Of a stretch of 64,000 bases of DNA, positions 32,032 through 44,098 are shown piece after piece. This stretch comes from Rhizophlyctis rosea (Eukaryota; Chytridiomycota; Chytridiomycetes; Rhizophlyctidales; Rhizophlyctidaceae): assembly GCA_027596075.1 (NCBI GenBank), contig JADGJC010000024.1, positions 174,917 to 238,916 on the forward strand, in the 5' to 3' direction. The stretch's first letter is position 1; the number at the start of each line of letters is the position of its first letter. Under the pieces are notes generated by a model. That model had not been told where the DNA came from, did no database searches, and was given only the letters and a program-made list of their open reading frames with translations. A program made the translations under genes and the position numbers.

Positions 32032-32600
32032 TGCTGGAGGGGCTTATATATGGGTTAATGCGAGGAATAGGAACATTTGGGATGGTTGCTGTTTGCGGGA
32101 GGTCTCAGGGGTAATTTGATTTAATTAGGTGATAATAGGTCGGGGGAGGTGGGAAATCTTTTTTTTTATTATTTGAGTTTTGTGCCTTTTTGTGTTTAGC
32201 TGAATCTTTGTTTATTTTTGTGCTGTGAAGAGATGTAGAGTGTATCTTGTTGTTGATCGTGCTGGATATCCGTTGCTGATTGATTCTTTTGTCGCTCAGT
32301 GAATTCGTTCATGAATGCCTTGGCATAATCTTTTGTTTCTTTGGCTTTTCTTCTTTTGATGTCGAGGATGGAGGATGGGGGGGAAAATTGGACGGCCATC
32401 CTTATTTTTCATGTGATTCTGCTCCCTGGTGATTAGTCAGTGCTTACCCACTTTTGGTGTAACCACTGCTGATATTTTTGGAAATCAAATTTTTGAGACT
32501 TTTTTCCATGTGCCCAAGACGTTAACGCCTGCATGCCTTTCTTCCAATGGAAACTTACTATCAATTTCGCTACTTCACAAAGACTTGTTAGGAAGAGATA
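32032..32600. other. Intergenic region
   Basis: 3' flank of the velvet gene (T-rich near 32160) and upstream region of the next plus-strand gene. No gene seen. Confidence 0.45.
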
Positions 32601-33302
32601 ATGCCTGTGGCGTCGCAGCTATATCACCCCGCTATGACATCCCCAACTTCCACGACGCATACTCCACACGAAAGGTCAATGCCCACACCACCAGCCCTCG
32701 TCGACCTCCAAACCCTCCTCCAAAGAACTCTCGACCTCCTCCTCCTATCCCGCCCCCGCGCCGCCCTAGAACTCCTCGGCAACGTAACCGACGCCGTAGT
32801 AGAAAACGTCGAAACCCTCGGTCTAGCCGACATTGACTTCTCCAGCGAAGCCGCCAACCTCCTCGCCCTCCGGTACCCACCCGGCACCCGCGCGCGCAAC
32901 GAACCCGAGCGAAAAGAGTTTTGGGCGGGGTTGAACGACACTTGGCTTTTTGTTGTTCGGCATGCAGCTAGTGTTGATGGAGGTGATTTGAGGGAAGATG
33001 ATCCGAGTGCTGAGCGGTTGACGGACGATGATTGGTGTTCTACGTTGGAGAGTTTAGTGAGTTGGGGAAATATTTTGGCGTGGTATGGGCTTGTTGATTA
33101 TGAGGTTGGGTTTTGGGAGGAGGAGATTGTTGTTGCTGTTGAGGAGAGGAGGGTTAAGAAGGAGGATGGGAAGAAACCTAGAGCGCCAAGGGTAAAAAAG
33201 GCGAAGGTTGAGGGGGAGGCTAAGCCAAAGGCTAAAGGAAGAGCGTCGAAGGGGAAGGAGGTTAAGGAGGATTTTGAGGATAAGGATGTGGATATGGATT
33301 GA
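32601..33302 (+). CDS. Hypothetical protein with Lys-rich nuclear-type tail
   Basis: A single-exon frame of 233 residues; the second Met at 32634 is equally possible as start. The middle is helical (LVDLQTLLQRTLDLLLLSRPRAALELLG) with WAGLNDTWLFVVRHAAS and an acidic loop. The last 70 residues carry repeated basic clusters (RRVKKEDGKKPRAPRVKKAK, KAKGRASKGKEVK) that look like nuclear-localisation signals, and it ends acidic (EDKDVDMD). I do not recognise a family. The strong C-rich to G-rich shift seen in the window's real genes is present, which supports coding status. A chromatin or nucleolar role would be a guess. Confidence 0.6.
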   Translation: MPVASQLYHPAMTSPTSTTHTPHERSMPTPPALVDLQTLLQRTLDLLLLSRPRAALELLGNVTDAVVENVETLGLADIDFSSEAANLLALRYPPGTRARNEPERKEFWAGLNDTWLFVVRHAASVDGGDLREDDPSAERLTDDDWCSTLESLVSWGNILAWYGLVDYEVGFWEEEIVVAVEERRVKKEDGKKPRAPRVKKAKVEGEAKPKAKGRASKGKEVKEDFEDKDVDMD

Positions 33303-33429
33303 AATTGATGGTTTCGATCCTTCTTGTATATACCTGTAGAGACCACGTACTTAATGCACATACACATACTAGACATGTTTACATACGGAAGATGTTGCTG
33401 TTGTTCCTGCTAGATATGATTGTGTGAAA

Positions 33430-35498
33430 TTAACTTGCTACAACCGGTATCTGCTCCCCACCTCCCAAATGCATCTTCCCTTCGAAATCCACCTTCGGAT
33501 CTCCCAACACAATAGAACTATCCCGAACCTTCCGCCTAGCGCCAACCACCTTGCGCTCCGGCTGCCCCTCCATATTCCACAATCCCTCCTTCGGCCCATG
33601 AAACCGGTCCATCATCGTCTCATAGCTCTGCTGCCGAACCCCCTCAACCGTCTTCAACGGGAAGAGCATCTTACGTGTCGCATTAGGAGGCGCATGCCCA
33701 AACCTCCGTTCAGGTTCTCTGGGCTGTTTGAAATGATCTTGTTGCGTGGTGCGGTTGTTGCCCATCAGATACACACTCCCCCCATCAGCGTCCAGAATAT
33801 GCTTAGTGGATTCCCGTCCGTGAGCGACAACAGTCCGTTCAGCGTTGGCATGAGGAACAAACGCCGTCTGTGTACTCGATCTAAACCGTTCCTCATCCGG
33901 CACGTCCCCAACATCCCCCGGCTGCCCAAACGTAAAGTTACTCCTGGTAATATTCGCCCCCAACACCGGATGCGGCACCATCTTGGCGTCCCAATGAGCC
34001 GGGAAGAACTTGTTTGTGGTCGTTTCGAAACCGGTGAAGTTGTATGTTTTGGTATCCCCATCTGGAACTGAAGACCGGTTCATTACCCTGTTTCCTAACC
34101 GTGCGAAGCTCGTGCCTCCAGTTGCTTTGCCCTCCACCTCCCCACCAATAAGAGACCGAATCCCTGCCGTCCGTCCCCGCGCACCCGGACATGCTCTTTC
34201 CAACGCGTCTGGTGACTGGTACGCGGCGTGACTGGCACTTTCCACATCAGCGACCTTCCCACCACCAGGTTTTATAGCCTTTGCAATTCCCTTCTTGCTT
34301 TTCAAGCGATCCTCAATACTGGATCTTACAGCCTCCCGAGCTTCAGCATCCGCCAATGCATCCCGTACGTAATCCCTCTGGGAGACCGATGGCTCCGTGG
34401 CACGGTTGACGTCTTCTTGTTGCCCGAAAGCAATGGAACTCTTCCCCCGCAGACTTCCTGTAGGGCCAGGGAAGGAATGCCGATTCCGTGGATCGACTGG
34501 ATCGCCTTTGTAAGCTGCTGCAGACGTTGATGTGTACATCTGTTCCTTCGCATCCGCACCCATGGACAACACAATATTCGACTTCCGCCCTCGACCAGGG
34601 CCCCCACTTCCCGCTTCAGTATGCCGGTATGCATCATCACTGTATTGCCCGAACGCTGATCCTGCGGTGGTAGTATAATTGAGCTGGTCACGTATGCCTT
34701 GGGGGATGTTGCTGATGCGGTTGCGGGCGAGGTTGATGGCGCCGCCGTTGAGGGGTGCCAAGGGCTTGGCGATGTAGGCTTCTTGGTTGGTGGTGGTGAA
34801 GTTGTGGAATTTTGAGTCATCTATTGGGAGGTCACGACGTGTTCGGAGACCTATGTGGGCGGCACTGGTGGCTGTTGGCGGTTTTTGATGGTATTTTTCG
34901 GCTGGGGTTAGGGAGTCTTGTGCCCGTGGTGGGTATAGATCTGGATTTTGCGGACGTTTAAAGTTGTCAGTTTAGCTGCCATCATCTTTAGTGGTGCAAA
35001 TAGATGTGAATGCTCACCGTTGACCTCCTTGAACACCTCCATATCGGGTCTCGGATATGAAGTCTTTGTGATGCTGACCAGATCCCCATCTTTCCTGACT
35101 CCCGCCCCTTCAAATGCCAATTGTGTTCCCGTTTTTGCTCCAGGTTTGGGGATCCCCAAAGGCTTTCCAGCCGGGCCAGTGGGTGGAACGATATCGTCCC
35201 CTAGCCGCAATGTGCTTTCCACATGCTCGGCGTCATCCTTTCCAGTCAGCTGGTGCTCGTGGTAGTCTTTATGCATGGTTGACAGGTACCGTTCTTCAGC
35301 TTGGAAGGCACTGCGGTCACCTAGGATGATGTCGGAAGCAAGACCGCGACGGAATCCTCCTACTCCGCGCCGATGTTGCCATTTGGATAAGTTATGTTGC
35401 TGGTGTGATGGTTGAAGGGGTTGAGTGAGCGTATGGTTTGGGAAGACTGGCGCGGTGTTGGAGCCCAGGAATGGTGGTGTTAATTCAGTCGCAGCCAT
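33430..35498 (-). CDS. Repeat protein resembling axonemal microtubule inner proteins
   Basis: Exons 35018-35498 and 33430-34940 (phase 1; GTGAGC donor, CCAG acceptor) give 663 residues. It contains at least five copies of a short module, Ser-[Asp/Asn/Ser]-[Ile/Phe]-x-[Leu/Phe]-[Gly/Ser]: SDIILGD, SNIVLSM, SSIAFGQ, SNFTFGQ, SSIVLGD. Most are followed 12-20 residues later by an aromatic/Ser motif (YLSTMHKDY, YTSTSAAAY, VSQRDY, RSSTQTAF). This short-repeat, mostly disordered layout is typical of proteins lining flagellar microtubules (such as PPP1R32/SAXO4-type proteins); the exact orthologue is not identified. The start codon lies 278 bp from a divergent basal-body-type gene, which supports a flagellar role. 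Alternatives are another cytoskeletal scaffold. Coding strand runs C-rich to G-rich. Confidence 0.62.
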
Positions 35499-35776
35499 GT
35501 TCTTGGTAAACTTGCTGTGGACGGGGGGAGTAGGGATGGTAAAAATAAGTGGGGAAAGTGGGACTTCGAGACATCAGCGATTGATCGACTCCAAGATAAA
35601 TAGGGATCGTGTGGTGGCTTGTCATCTGCCTCATGTCCGGTCCTTGAAAAATGAATGATCGGCCGACCACACCTCGTCTCCCCTTTTCACACTTTTGACC
35701 GGCTCAAGCTTTCCTTTTCAAACTGTACAGTCATTGATTGCAATCCCTACCTCGTACGAAATCTAATATCATTCTT
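35499..35776. promoter_or_regulatory. 278-bp bidirectional promoter between two flagellar-type genes
   Basis: Separates divergent ATGs at 35498 (minus) and 35777 (plus). No classical X-box (RFX site) was seen by eye. The centre has GATCGGCCGACC, a near-palindrome at about 35658-35669, and a CT-rich stretch before the plus-strand gene. Confidence 0.5.
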
Positions 35777-37563
35777 ATGGCCACCGCCGCTGCACCATCA
35801 TCTCGCCCAATATCGTCCCCTCCACCGCCAGCAGCAGCAGGGGAGGCCATCGCCCCGCAGCCGGTCCCCAAAAAGCGGGCGGTCAACCTGGTCAAGCATC
35901 TACTCAAGAAGGGTGGCAAAGGCGGCACAGAGTTGAATCTTGATGAACTAGATGAATCCGTCCTCCGGGCTCGGTAAGGCTCATGTTTGAACAATTGGAA
36001 CAAGTGAAACTGGTGCTGAAAGATTGCATCTCATCGCCCGCTAATCTTCACATCATCGGCAACTTTGCACACGCCAGTCTAGAAACATTGGAATCTGAGT
36101 TGGCAGAGTACAAGCGAAAGTCTCACCGTTAGTAAGTGGCTTGTGTTGCTGCCCGTCACATCATGAAATCATATTCATCATCTCCACGACGACTATCACA
36201 AGTAAGGCCGAAAACGACTGGTATCGCAATGAAATCGAGACTGTTCAACGAGACACGGTATGATTAAATTTGATTCTCACGAGTTTGCTCTGTTATTTGC
36301 ATTGAATCTCTCATTGCTCTCATTTCGTGATGTATCCAATCATTCATTTGATATGGCAATTTTGCAGAACGAATACATCGCCTATCTAGAGCAAAAGCGT
36401 TCTGAAAAGCAATCGGCCATCGATGACCTTGTCGCGCGCAATCGCGCCGATCTGGAGGAGTTTCAGGCAAAAAAGAAGGCTAAAGAGGCGGAGATTGTCG
36501 CCAAAGTGGAAGGTGCGCGTTCACTCTTTGAGGCCAGGTTCCTTTCCCTCTTGCTCTCTGCACAACACCCCGCCCCCCTCAATCCTGCAATGAATGACCA
36601 TTTGTTGACACGGACGTTCTCTTCACTATGATAGAGCTGAAGAAGCTAATCGAAGATCTTGAGCTGCGGCAGGAGCAGAAACAGCAGGAAGTGAATCAGC
36701 TTTCTGATGTGATGGTATGGAACTCAATTCTGGCCTTATCCTTTGCGGTCAAAACTATCGCGCCCAGACATCAATTACAATGTCGGTCGCCTTGACCATC
36801 TATAGGCCCGGCGTGCACGACATGAGTCAGACATGGGTAAACTGCGAAGGGAGATGGTTGCAGCTGAAGCAGAACATCAGGAGGCGGTATCAAAACTAGA
36901 GCGAGAGCTGCTAGAGGAAAGAATGAAGCTCCAGAAAGAAGCGGATGCAAGGATCGCAGTGATGGAGAGTGCTGCACATGATGTGAGTCCTGCAGTGCCT
37001 ACTATGCCTGTTTAGTGCAGGCTATCCAAGCAGGCTCCTGCAACTCCTTGAGACTCTTCAGAGACCGACTGACCTTTCCTTTTGTTTGTGCCGACATATT
37101 CTTCCTTACCTCACCTGCTCAACCACAGAAAGCATCAAAATATCTTCAAGATCACACGACTCTGCTCTCACAAGAAAATACGCGCCTCGCCCAGCAGCTT
37201 CGAGCCTGCATCAGCCGAACTCAGCACCTCCTAGCCAAAAAAGAACAGCTTGATGCCCAAAACGCAGAACTGGAACGTGAACAGCGGCTACGGGAAGATA
37301 TTGTCCGATTACGGGTCCGTCGGATCGTGAAGGCGGAGGAGGAACGGGGGAGGGAGAGAGAAACTAGAAGGAAGAAAATTGTTGAGGGGCGGAAAAAGGT
37401 TGTGGAGAAAGTTGTTAAAGAAAGGGAGGCGGAGAGGAAGGGAAGGAAAGTGGATGGTGTTAGCGGGGTCGTAGAAGAGGAGAAGGCTAGAGAGGAGGGA
37501 TTGAAAGTGGAGTTGGATGATGTTGATTGGTCGGAGGATGAAGATGATGAGGAGTTTTTGTAA
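35777..37563 (+). CDS. Coiled-coil protein of the BBOF1/DUF4515 type
   Basis: Exons 35777-35973, 36078-36131, 36203-36257, 36368-36512, 36635-36714, 36806-36982 and 37129-37563 sum to 1143 nt (380 aa), all in frame. After a Pro/Ala-rich head, residues 80-320 form a continuous coiled coil with the DUF4515-like stretch YKAENDWYRNEIETVQRDT followed by EYIAYLEQKRSEKQ, and LLSQENTRLAQQLRACI further on. The tail is Arg/Lys/Glu-rich and ends acidic (DWSEDEDDEEFL). BBOF1 (basal body orientation factor 1) and relatives act at basal bodies or doublet microtubules of motile cilia; I infer the same here. It is divergent from the axonemal repeat gene across 278 bp. A generic coiled-coil protein is the alternative. 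Confidence 0.7.
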
Positions 37564-37920
37564 TGGGGATACGAGTTGCGGGCTTTCGATAATATTCAGT
37601 AAACAAGGTGCCGGTCTACTGTAAATAAGTATCAAACCATTGAATAAATCGGTGAGCCATTTGCCCGCGCTCTCAACCGCACTTGTCCTTATGAGGGTAA
37701 CACAACGTTGTCCCAATTTGGCTATTTTGCACCATACCTTGGCCAAGAAAACATCCCATCACTATGATTGAAGAATATAAGAACGCCTATGTCACGGCGG
37801 GTATCTGTCAGGCCACTATCAGTAACTTTGTGCACGTTATGAACACCTGGCGTGAAAAGCTTACTACACCAAGATGTCACACACAATGATGTGTATCATA
37901 GGGAGTATACCATATTCAAC
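37564..37920. other. Intergenic region upstream of tRNA
   Basis: 3' flank of the BBOF1-like gene; nothing recognisable before the tRNA. Confidence 0.5.
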
Positions 37921-37992
37921 GGTTGCATAGTGTAGCGGTTTAGCACCCCAGACTTTGAATCTGGTAACCCGAGTTCGAATCTCGGTGCGACC
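37921..37992 (+). tRNA. tRNA-Gln (anticodon UUG), no intron
   Basis: A complete 72-nt cloverleaf. The acceptor stem GGTTGCA pairs with TGCGACC (one G-U). The anticodon arm is CCAGA-CTTTGAA-TCTGG, so the anticodon is TTG, reading CAA. The T arm is CCGAG-TTCGAAT-CTCGG and doubles as the B box. The CCA end is not encoded, as normal for a nuclear gene. It stands alone between protein genes. Confidence 0.96.
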
Positions 37993-37997
37993 TTTTT
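37993..37997 (+). terminator. RNA polymerase III terminator
   Basis: Five T residues directly follow the tRNA 3' end, the standard Pol III stop. Confidence 0.85.
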
Positions 37998-38648
37998 ATG
38001 CGATAGAAAGTTGCACAGCTGACGCATGGCAGACGAGCAGAGTTGCAATCAGTTGCAATCAGTTGCATCTTTTAACTTACGTCACGCAATAAACGTCAAA
38101 AACTTATGGATACCGTTTGACAGGTAGCAAACTACGGTTTTACGTCGCCGCCTGATGACCTGTATGGTGGGTGGACAACGTTCGATTTGAGGTGGAAATC
38201 GACCTGCCCGTGAGGAAGGCAGTTGACCACCACCTTGTGAAAGGAAACCCGTGCCATGGGCTCCGCTGTATTATGAAGGCCCATACCCTCCACAGAAACG
38301 AGTTTGACAGGCGTCGGAGTGGGCTGGGAGCGCGAGGTAGAGCGCGTAAAGGAACAATATCATTATACTTAGTGCACCACCCTCAAACTCTGTACTGATA
38401 GTTCAAGAAGGAAAGAACAGCCGCTAAAAAATGTTGGCGGGAAAAGAGGATGAAGGAACAAACAGTCCTCCCCAAGTCTTGCAATGCGCGACGGTTGTGG
38501 CGGTCTGGCGGTGCAGCGCGTTTGACAGCTCGGGCCAACTCTTCCCACCACCCAGGGTCGCAAGGCCCTGCAAGGGCGTGGACTGCGCCACTAATCATTC
38601 TACACATGGGACTATCTCAAATATAAGGAATATATCTCTACCAACTTC
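37998..38648. other. Intergenic region after the tRNA
   Basis: No supported gene. A short tandem repeat (AGTTGCAATC, two and a half copies) lies at 38041-38067. Confidence 0.5.
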
Positions 38649-41600
38649 CTATTTCTGATACTTGAACTTATCCAATCGGCTTCCCTTATCCCCATCATGA
38701 GCGGGCCCCTTTCCCTTATCCCGTTTCAAAGGCACCTCTGCTCCCTCTTGATCTATCTGACTATCTCCAAGCGGGGAATTGGGCACATCCACTCCTGCTC
38801 CTTCCACATCCATTGGCTGCAGCGAGATGTTGAGAAGAAATAGTCTGGATGATGTCAAAGCAGCGCCAAAATGCTTACCTCCGCCTCAGCCGAGTCATCC
38901 AAGCTGGCCCCGCCAACTTCCCCTATGCTTTCACCACCCTCCACTTGCGACGCGTCAACTGGCGAATCAGACTTTTGAATCTTCTCCTGTAGCGATGTAC
39001 GATTGTTAGAGGCGGACATCGAGAAAGTCGTGGCAAGTCATCAGGTATTATGTATACCTGTTCCTTATGCTTGATCCCCAAGAAGCCCGCAATAGATGAT
39101 TTCGCTGGTGCAGAACTGGAGCTCCCGGTCACGACGTTTCCATTGGTCTCTCTTTCTCTATCTGCGTCCAACTTTTTGCCTCCCTTCTTCGCTTTCTTCT
39201 CGGCTGGTGCTCCATCCTAAATCAGCCATTGAGAAAAACATGATACACCAAATTAATCCCAATTGTTGACCGCTTACGGCGTCCTTTTCTTTGCCCCCCA
39301 TTCCAAACAGCGTCGTCTGCTGGTTCTGGCTTTTGCGCTTCTTGGTCGCCTCTCCAATATCTGATTTCGACTTCGCATCTGAGATTCACCATGTCAACAT
39401 GCTCAATGCGGATATCCCACACAAGTAGCTGAACTAACCTTCGCCCTTCTTAGCACTCGCAACTTGACTGATCGCCTCAAACAATGTCTTCCCTCCGCCG
39501 ACTACTGGCGCATGCCGCTTCTCCGGATCTGAAATTGCAAAAGGATTGCGCGCTTTGGGCTTCGCTGCCACATCCTCTCCCGTTTCCGTCCTTGCCGCAA
39601 CCGGCGTCCGCGTGAAGAGTTTTCTCTCCTTCTCGGGGGTAGGGCCGTCGGGGGTATGGTCCACTTCGTCGCTCCGACGGGCCGGACGTGGGGGAGTCTC
39701 AGCCAGCTGAGAATGGTCCACCGTTCGCGAAACAGGTGGGGCGGCGACGAAAGGAGCATCATCGTAAACATCTGGCGCCGCATAAGCCATGCCGCCAATC
39801 GGTCCACTGCGTCCGTTTAATGCAGACGTCTGGCCGGGCGTCCAGTTCCTCGCATGTGAATACAATAACGATTGGCTGCCAAGCATTGATTCTTCCTCCT
39901 CCCTTTGCTTCTTCAGTTTTGCCTGTGATTTCCAAGGTTAGAATGACACCGTCAAACGTGTGCACTTGGATTATGCCAACCTCCTTCACAAGGCTCATGC
40001 GCTCCGCAAGTCCCGGAAGGTGATGGTGCACGGCGATTTTGATGGCACCATCAATCGACTTTGTCGTATGCAAACAATTGCACAAGTCTAATGCTCGTTG
40101 CACCCGCTCTGTCTTACACGCCGTCTGTATTCGGTATTGAATGACTTGATCAGATATTGGGATGCCACCAGTACGGGCTTCATCCCCAAAGTGGTAGAGC
40201 GGAAGGTCTCCTCACCAGAATGAGCTGAATCAAGACCTTGTCCATCTCCACATCCCTTTTCAAAAGTTCCTGCTCTTTGGAATCAGCTGTCCCTTCCGTC
40301 TCCGCTGACGCCCTCAAGTGAGCGGCCACAATGGATCCCTTGTAGAATTTCTCCTCAAGCTGCGCAGTCGGCGTGTCCAGCTGAATGAAGGGAACAGTCA
40401 AAGGCAATTCTGTGATGAGCGGTTTCGGGAAATGTGGGTGTTTGTCGACGCCCTGAACAGTTGGCCGAAGATACCGGATTAGACAGCAGCCAAAAGCAAA
40501 GCATTCTTGCAGCGCAGAGGTTCGTACCTTGCAAACAATGCACATCAATTCTCGATCCGTCACGCCCACTGGCCAATGTTCGACGCTTTGATCCTGAACC
40601 TTGGCCATTCGTGTATCTAAGATGGGAACCCATTGGAAGTCACCATAAGGAAGTAGTACTCGAAGCACACCACTGGCATCGTAGCTGACAGGCATCTGAT
40701 GCTCATGTGTTCAGCTTCGTTGATCGAACGATTGCAAGATATTGAGCTTACCCCGATTTCCGAAACTCCCACCCAACTCAACGTTGATCCCATTGATATC
40801 GGCAAACGATCTTTATGCACTATGCGCTGTCGCTCCATGTCGTACAGAATGTAAGCCATGTTTTGGTTGCCTGAATGCGAATATTAGGAAATTGCAATCC
40901 TTCGGCATGTTTAAGGTGATCTTACCATGGTAGGCTCCACCGGCATGATGCACAACAAACAGCATATTCGCGTGCGTCGCCAAGCTTACGACCGGTCCAG
41001 GTAAGCAGACCACGGATGTTTGAATGCCGCTGACTGAGAAAAAACGTAGGTACAGTTGATCGGTGGCCACAACAGGTCCCTTCGCCGTGAGTGTGATCGC
41101 TGCAAAAACAGTCAGACACAGTTGCCGCCAATGGTCATTATAAATGTTCTTCACCTTTGATATTCTCCGATGCGCCAAACTGCACCGTCCAATCTGATTT
41201 TGTTGCCCAACTATCAAAAGGTCTGTAAAACAGTGTGCTGGCATTCCCGCCATTGGCTTCACATGCGAACAGTGCCCCCGTCACGCCGAGACTGGCCATG
41301 GTGTAATTATAGTGATCCGTAAAGTGAAAGGGACGTTGAGAACGGTCGTGGAACTCCACATTGACATTGGAGTGAGTGTGGGCGTCGATGGTGTAGATGA
41401 CACCAATCATGTTGAACGCTTTTGAGAATAAGGAAAAGGGTTCCTGGGGTTTGCACAATTCGGAATGGGCCCCTACCTAAGTATCGACGTCCATTCTTCA
41501 TTGGAGTTGCTCCTGGTTGGAATGGATCCTGAATATCACCATCATAACCTCCACCTATCTCGGTGTTCAAAGGGGCATCTGTGACAAAAATCACAATGTC

Positions 41601-43440
41601 AACTTCCGCGTGTTCAAAACCCCCAACTCATAGACAAAAATGACCTGCGCCTAGCCGAGACAATACTCGCGCGCGACTTTTCTCGTGATACCGCCGGAGT
41701 TCACCCAGTCCTTCTATGGGATCTGCGTAACCCCCGCCGTCATCATCATCCACGAAATCAATGTCATCATCGTCGTCATCCAGTTGCATCTCATCTTTAT
41801 CGCGACCAGCTGGTTTCGTCGCTTCCGCTACTTTGAGTCTTGATAAGACTGAGAAGAATGCTTCCACGTCAACACATATGAATATATACCCCTGGATTCC
41901 GTGGCCTCCTCATCGAATATACTGGCCAAGGCCTTGTGTGCAGATGCCCCGGCTGGCGCCGTTTGAGCTGGATGCGCCAAACCTTCCGACAGAGGAATGA
42001 CATCTTTCCAATACACCATGCGGCCGAGATGGTCGGTGATACAAATATCATTCTCCTTTGGATGCCAGGCTAGTCCAGTTATTCTCGATTTCAAGGATTG
42101 GCTGCGCTAGATTGTCAATATGATATCCTCAAAGGTTCAGGGCCAAAGAAAACTTTGTACCTGATCAATGGGGCCGTCTTGTCGGCATTCATATTCCATA
42201 TGCTCACTCGGCCTCCCAAATCAGTCGCAGCCAAGTATGTGCCGTTTGGGCTCCATTGCAGTATTGTCGCCTCCTGCTGATATTGTTGGCATCACATCCT
42301 TAAAGGCGGGACATGCAGAGCCCATACCATTCCTTCCTGCTCTCTTAAGGTGTTTTGTTTCGTCCACAGACTACGTTGAACAATCACAATATCTGGACTG
42401 AAGCTTAACGATGACACCTGGAGCCTAGATCATGTGTTTCGCACCTTTATTACGACCGGGAATGGCAAAATAGGCGCCAGACTTGTGCCAGGCTATTCTG
42501 CAGAACTCGCCGGTCCTAAGCAGATGCATTCCATTCAGATAATGCATGTCTCGCTATGTTCGCAAAACAGCACCTACTCTGGTTCAGAGGCTAGTATGAA
42601 GCCTTCCAACACCTTAACGCATCTTCCTTCTTCATTGCGGACATCCCATATACGCACGGTCCCATCGGCCCCTGCTGACACCTGCACACATCCATTCAGA
42701 TAAGCATCGTGCCGGGTACGGTACCTCATCAACAACGTACCAGGAAATCTCCACGCGGGTCAAATGCCAGCGACTTCACTGCCCGCGAATGGCCTTTCAG
42801 AGTCACAACGCGGGTAGTTTGGTTCATGTCCACCAATTTGATGTCGATTTCACTGTACAAGTACGTGATGAGATTCAGCTACGCGACGGGTTAAATCCTC
42901 ATGACCTCTCATTAGACGCTTACTCTGATGCTACAGCCACCCATTGGGTTTTGACTGTCGCAGGTAGGGCCGCCACGTGCCTCACTGTCAACGTGGTTCG
43001 AAAGAGAGTCTTTTCGTACCGACAGTGTGGCAGCGCAAATGAACAGACAGTTTGATCATCGGAACCTGTGATCACTTGTTTGCCCTTTGATGTCCGTGTT
43101 TTTGGGTAAGCAGCTCCTAACATAGCGTGGGAAAGGCATCACTCGCATATAGCAGCATCCTTACCACTAGCGCAACACACGTGATTGCAGCACGGTGCTG
43201 ATTCACAACGGTAGGATCTTCATCTTCTTCGTCGCCATCACGAACAGAGTCAGTTGATACAGTTCTTATTATTGTATCCTCTCCCACCGTTATTATCTGG
43301 CTGTAGAGAGGGGTGAGCTGAGGATAGTCTATGTCTTCAAAATTCACAGCACTGGCATATGACCTCCCATCCTCCGAGAAAACTACATCCGTCTGTCCCT
43401 TATGCGCGACGCGAGGAGTGATGCGTGAAAGACTTGACAT
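38649..43440 (-). CDS. CTF4: Ctf4/WDHD1 (And-1) replisome adaptor
   Basis: Ctf4 trimerises at replication forks and links the CMG helicase to DNA polymerase alpha. ATG at 43438-43440 opens the WD40 domain; checked early exons are 43165-43440, 42924-43084, 42741-42852, 42578-42681 and 42445-42515, in frame, with TGSDDQTV, VVTLKGHSRAVKSLAFDPRG, SAGADGTVRIWDV and LQWSPNGTYLAATDLGGR. An acidic linker (DEMQLDDDDDDIDFVDDDDG) precedes the SepB/Mcl1 beta-propeller (DPFQPGATP, LSWVGVSEIGMPVSYDASG) and its helical bundle (VQRALDLCNCLHTTKSID). The tail is disordered with RNPFAISD and QQTTLFGMG, possibly a PIP-box-like peptide, and ends LDKFKYQK. Roughly 15-18 short introns; the later exons were not all placed to the base. 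No HMG box (present in animal WDHD1) was seen, as in fungi. Confidence 0.92.
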
Positions 43441-43455
43441 GAAGTCTCTGTACTT

Positions 43456-44013
43456 ATGAGAACAAAGACGATGGAATCACTTTGCGATCTATTTGCCTCA
43501 GCACTCGACGTGGAAAGATGGGAAGATGAGGAAGCGTTGGTATTTACTGTCCAGTGGGCTGGATTGCAATGTATAACCGAATCAAGTCAAATGAAGTTTG
43601 TTCAGGTTTTCGGACAAAGTCGGAATGATGCTTACGTAATTAAGAATTTCAAGCCCCCATGCTCCTCGCTTCCTCTCCCTTCCTCCTCTGCCCTGGTTGC
43701 GGTATTTCTGGTGAACCTTCAGCAGTACCCGGTCGAGGACACCAGAAATCTGTTGGTTCATACGGCATCAAAAAGGTCTCACAAAATACAGCCCATCTTT
43801 CACGTATGTTGCACATCTTTGATAGGCATCATCATTTCCTCAACGGCAATCTGCTATTTCTACTCTAAAGTTTCTGGCTCATCCAGAAGCTTGAGTTGTG
43901 ACATCTCCCAAATTGCAAGGAAGAAAACACTAGAATATCATTTACGCAAAGGTAGAATTGATATATATCCTATCTATTCCTATCAACATCAATCTACTTG
44001 CACTATTTACTAA
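43456..44013 (+). CDS. Doubtful ORF between Ctf4 and the WDR97-like gene
   Basis: An open frame of 185 codons starting 15 bases from the divergent Ctf4 ATG (next Met at 43471). The first 45 codons (SLCDLFASALDVERWEDEE, FTVQWAGLQC) read like protein, but later parts are Ser/Leu-rich and unconvincing. A GT donor after residue 50 and another frame with CPGCGISGEP could form a two-exon gene. No family is recognised. It may be non-coding 3' flank of the WDR97-like gene. Confidence 0.25.
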   Translation: MRTKTMESLCDLFASALDVERWEDEEALVFTVQWAGLQCITESSQMKFVQVFGQSRNDAYVIKNFKPPCSSLPLPSSSALVAVFLVNLQQYPVEDTRNLLVHTASKRSHKIQPIFHVCCTSLIGIIISSTAICYFYSKVSGSSRSLSCDISQIARKKTLEYHLRKGRIDIYPIYSYQHQSTCTIY

Positions 44014-44098
44014 TTTTGCGGCACCAGTCTACATACACTAATCTAGCAACCTTTCTTCTACCTATTACAATATCTGTCGAGTCTACTTGGAAATCTAA

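Noticed and set aside
35499..35776. Search for an RFX X-box in the flagellar bidirectional promoter
   Set aside because: No GTNRCC-N-RGYAAC-like site was found by eye.
38041..38067. Short tandem repeat AGTTGCAATC
   Set aside because: Only two and a half copies; too short to signify a functional array.
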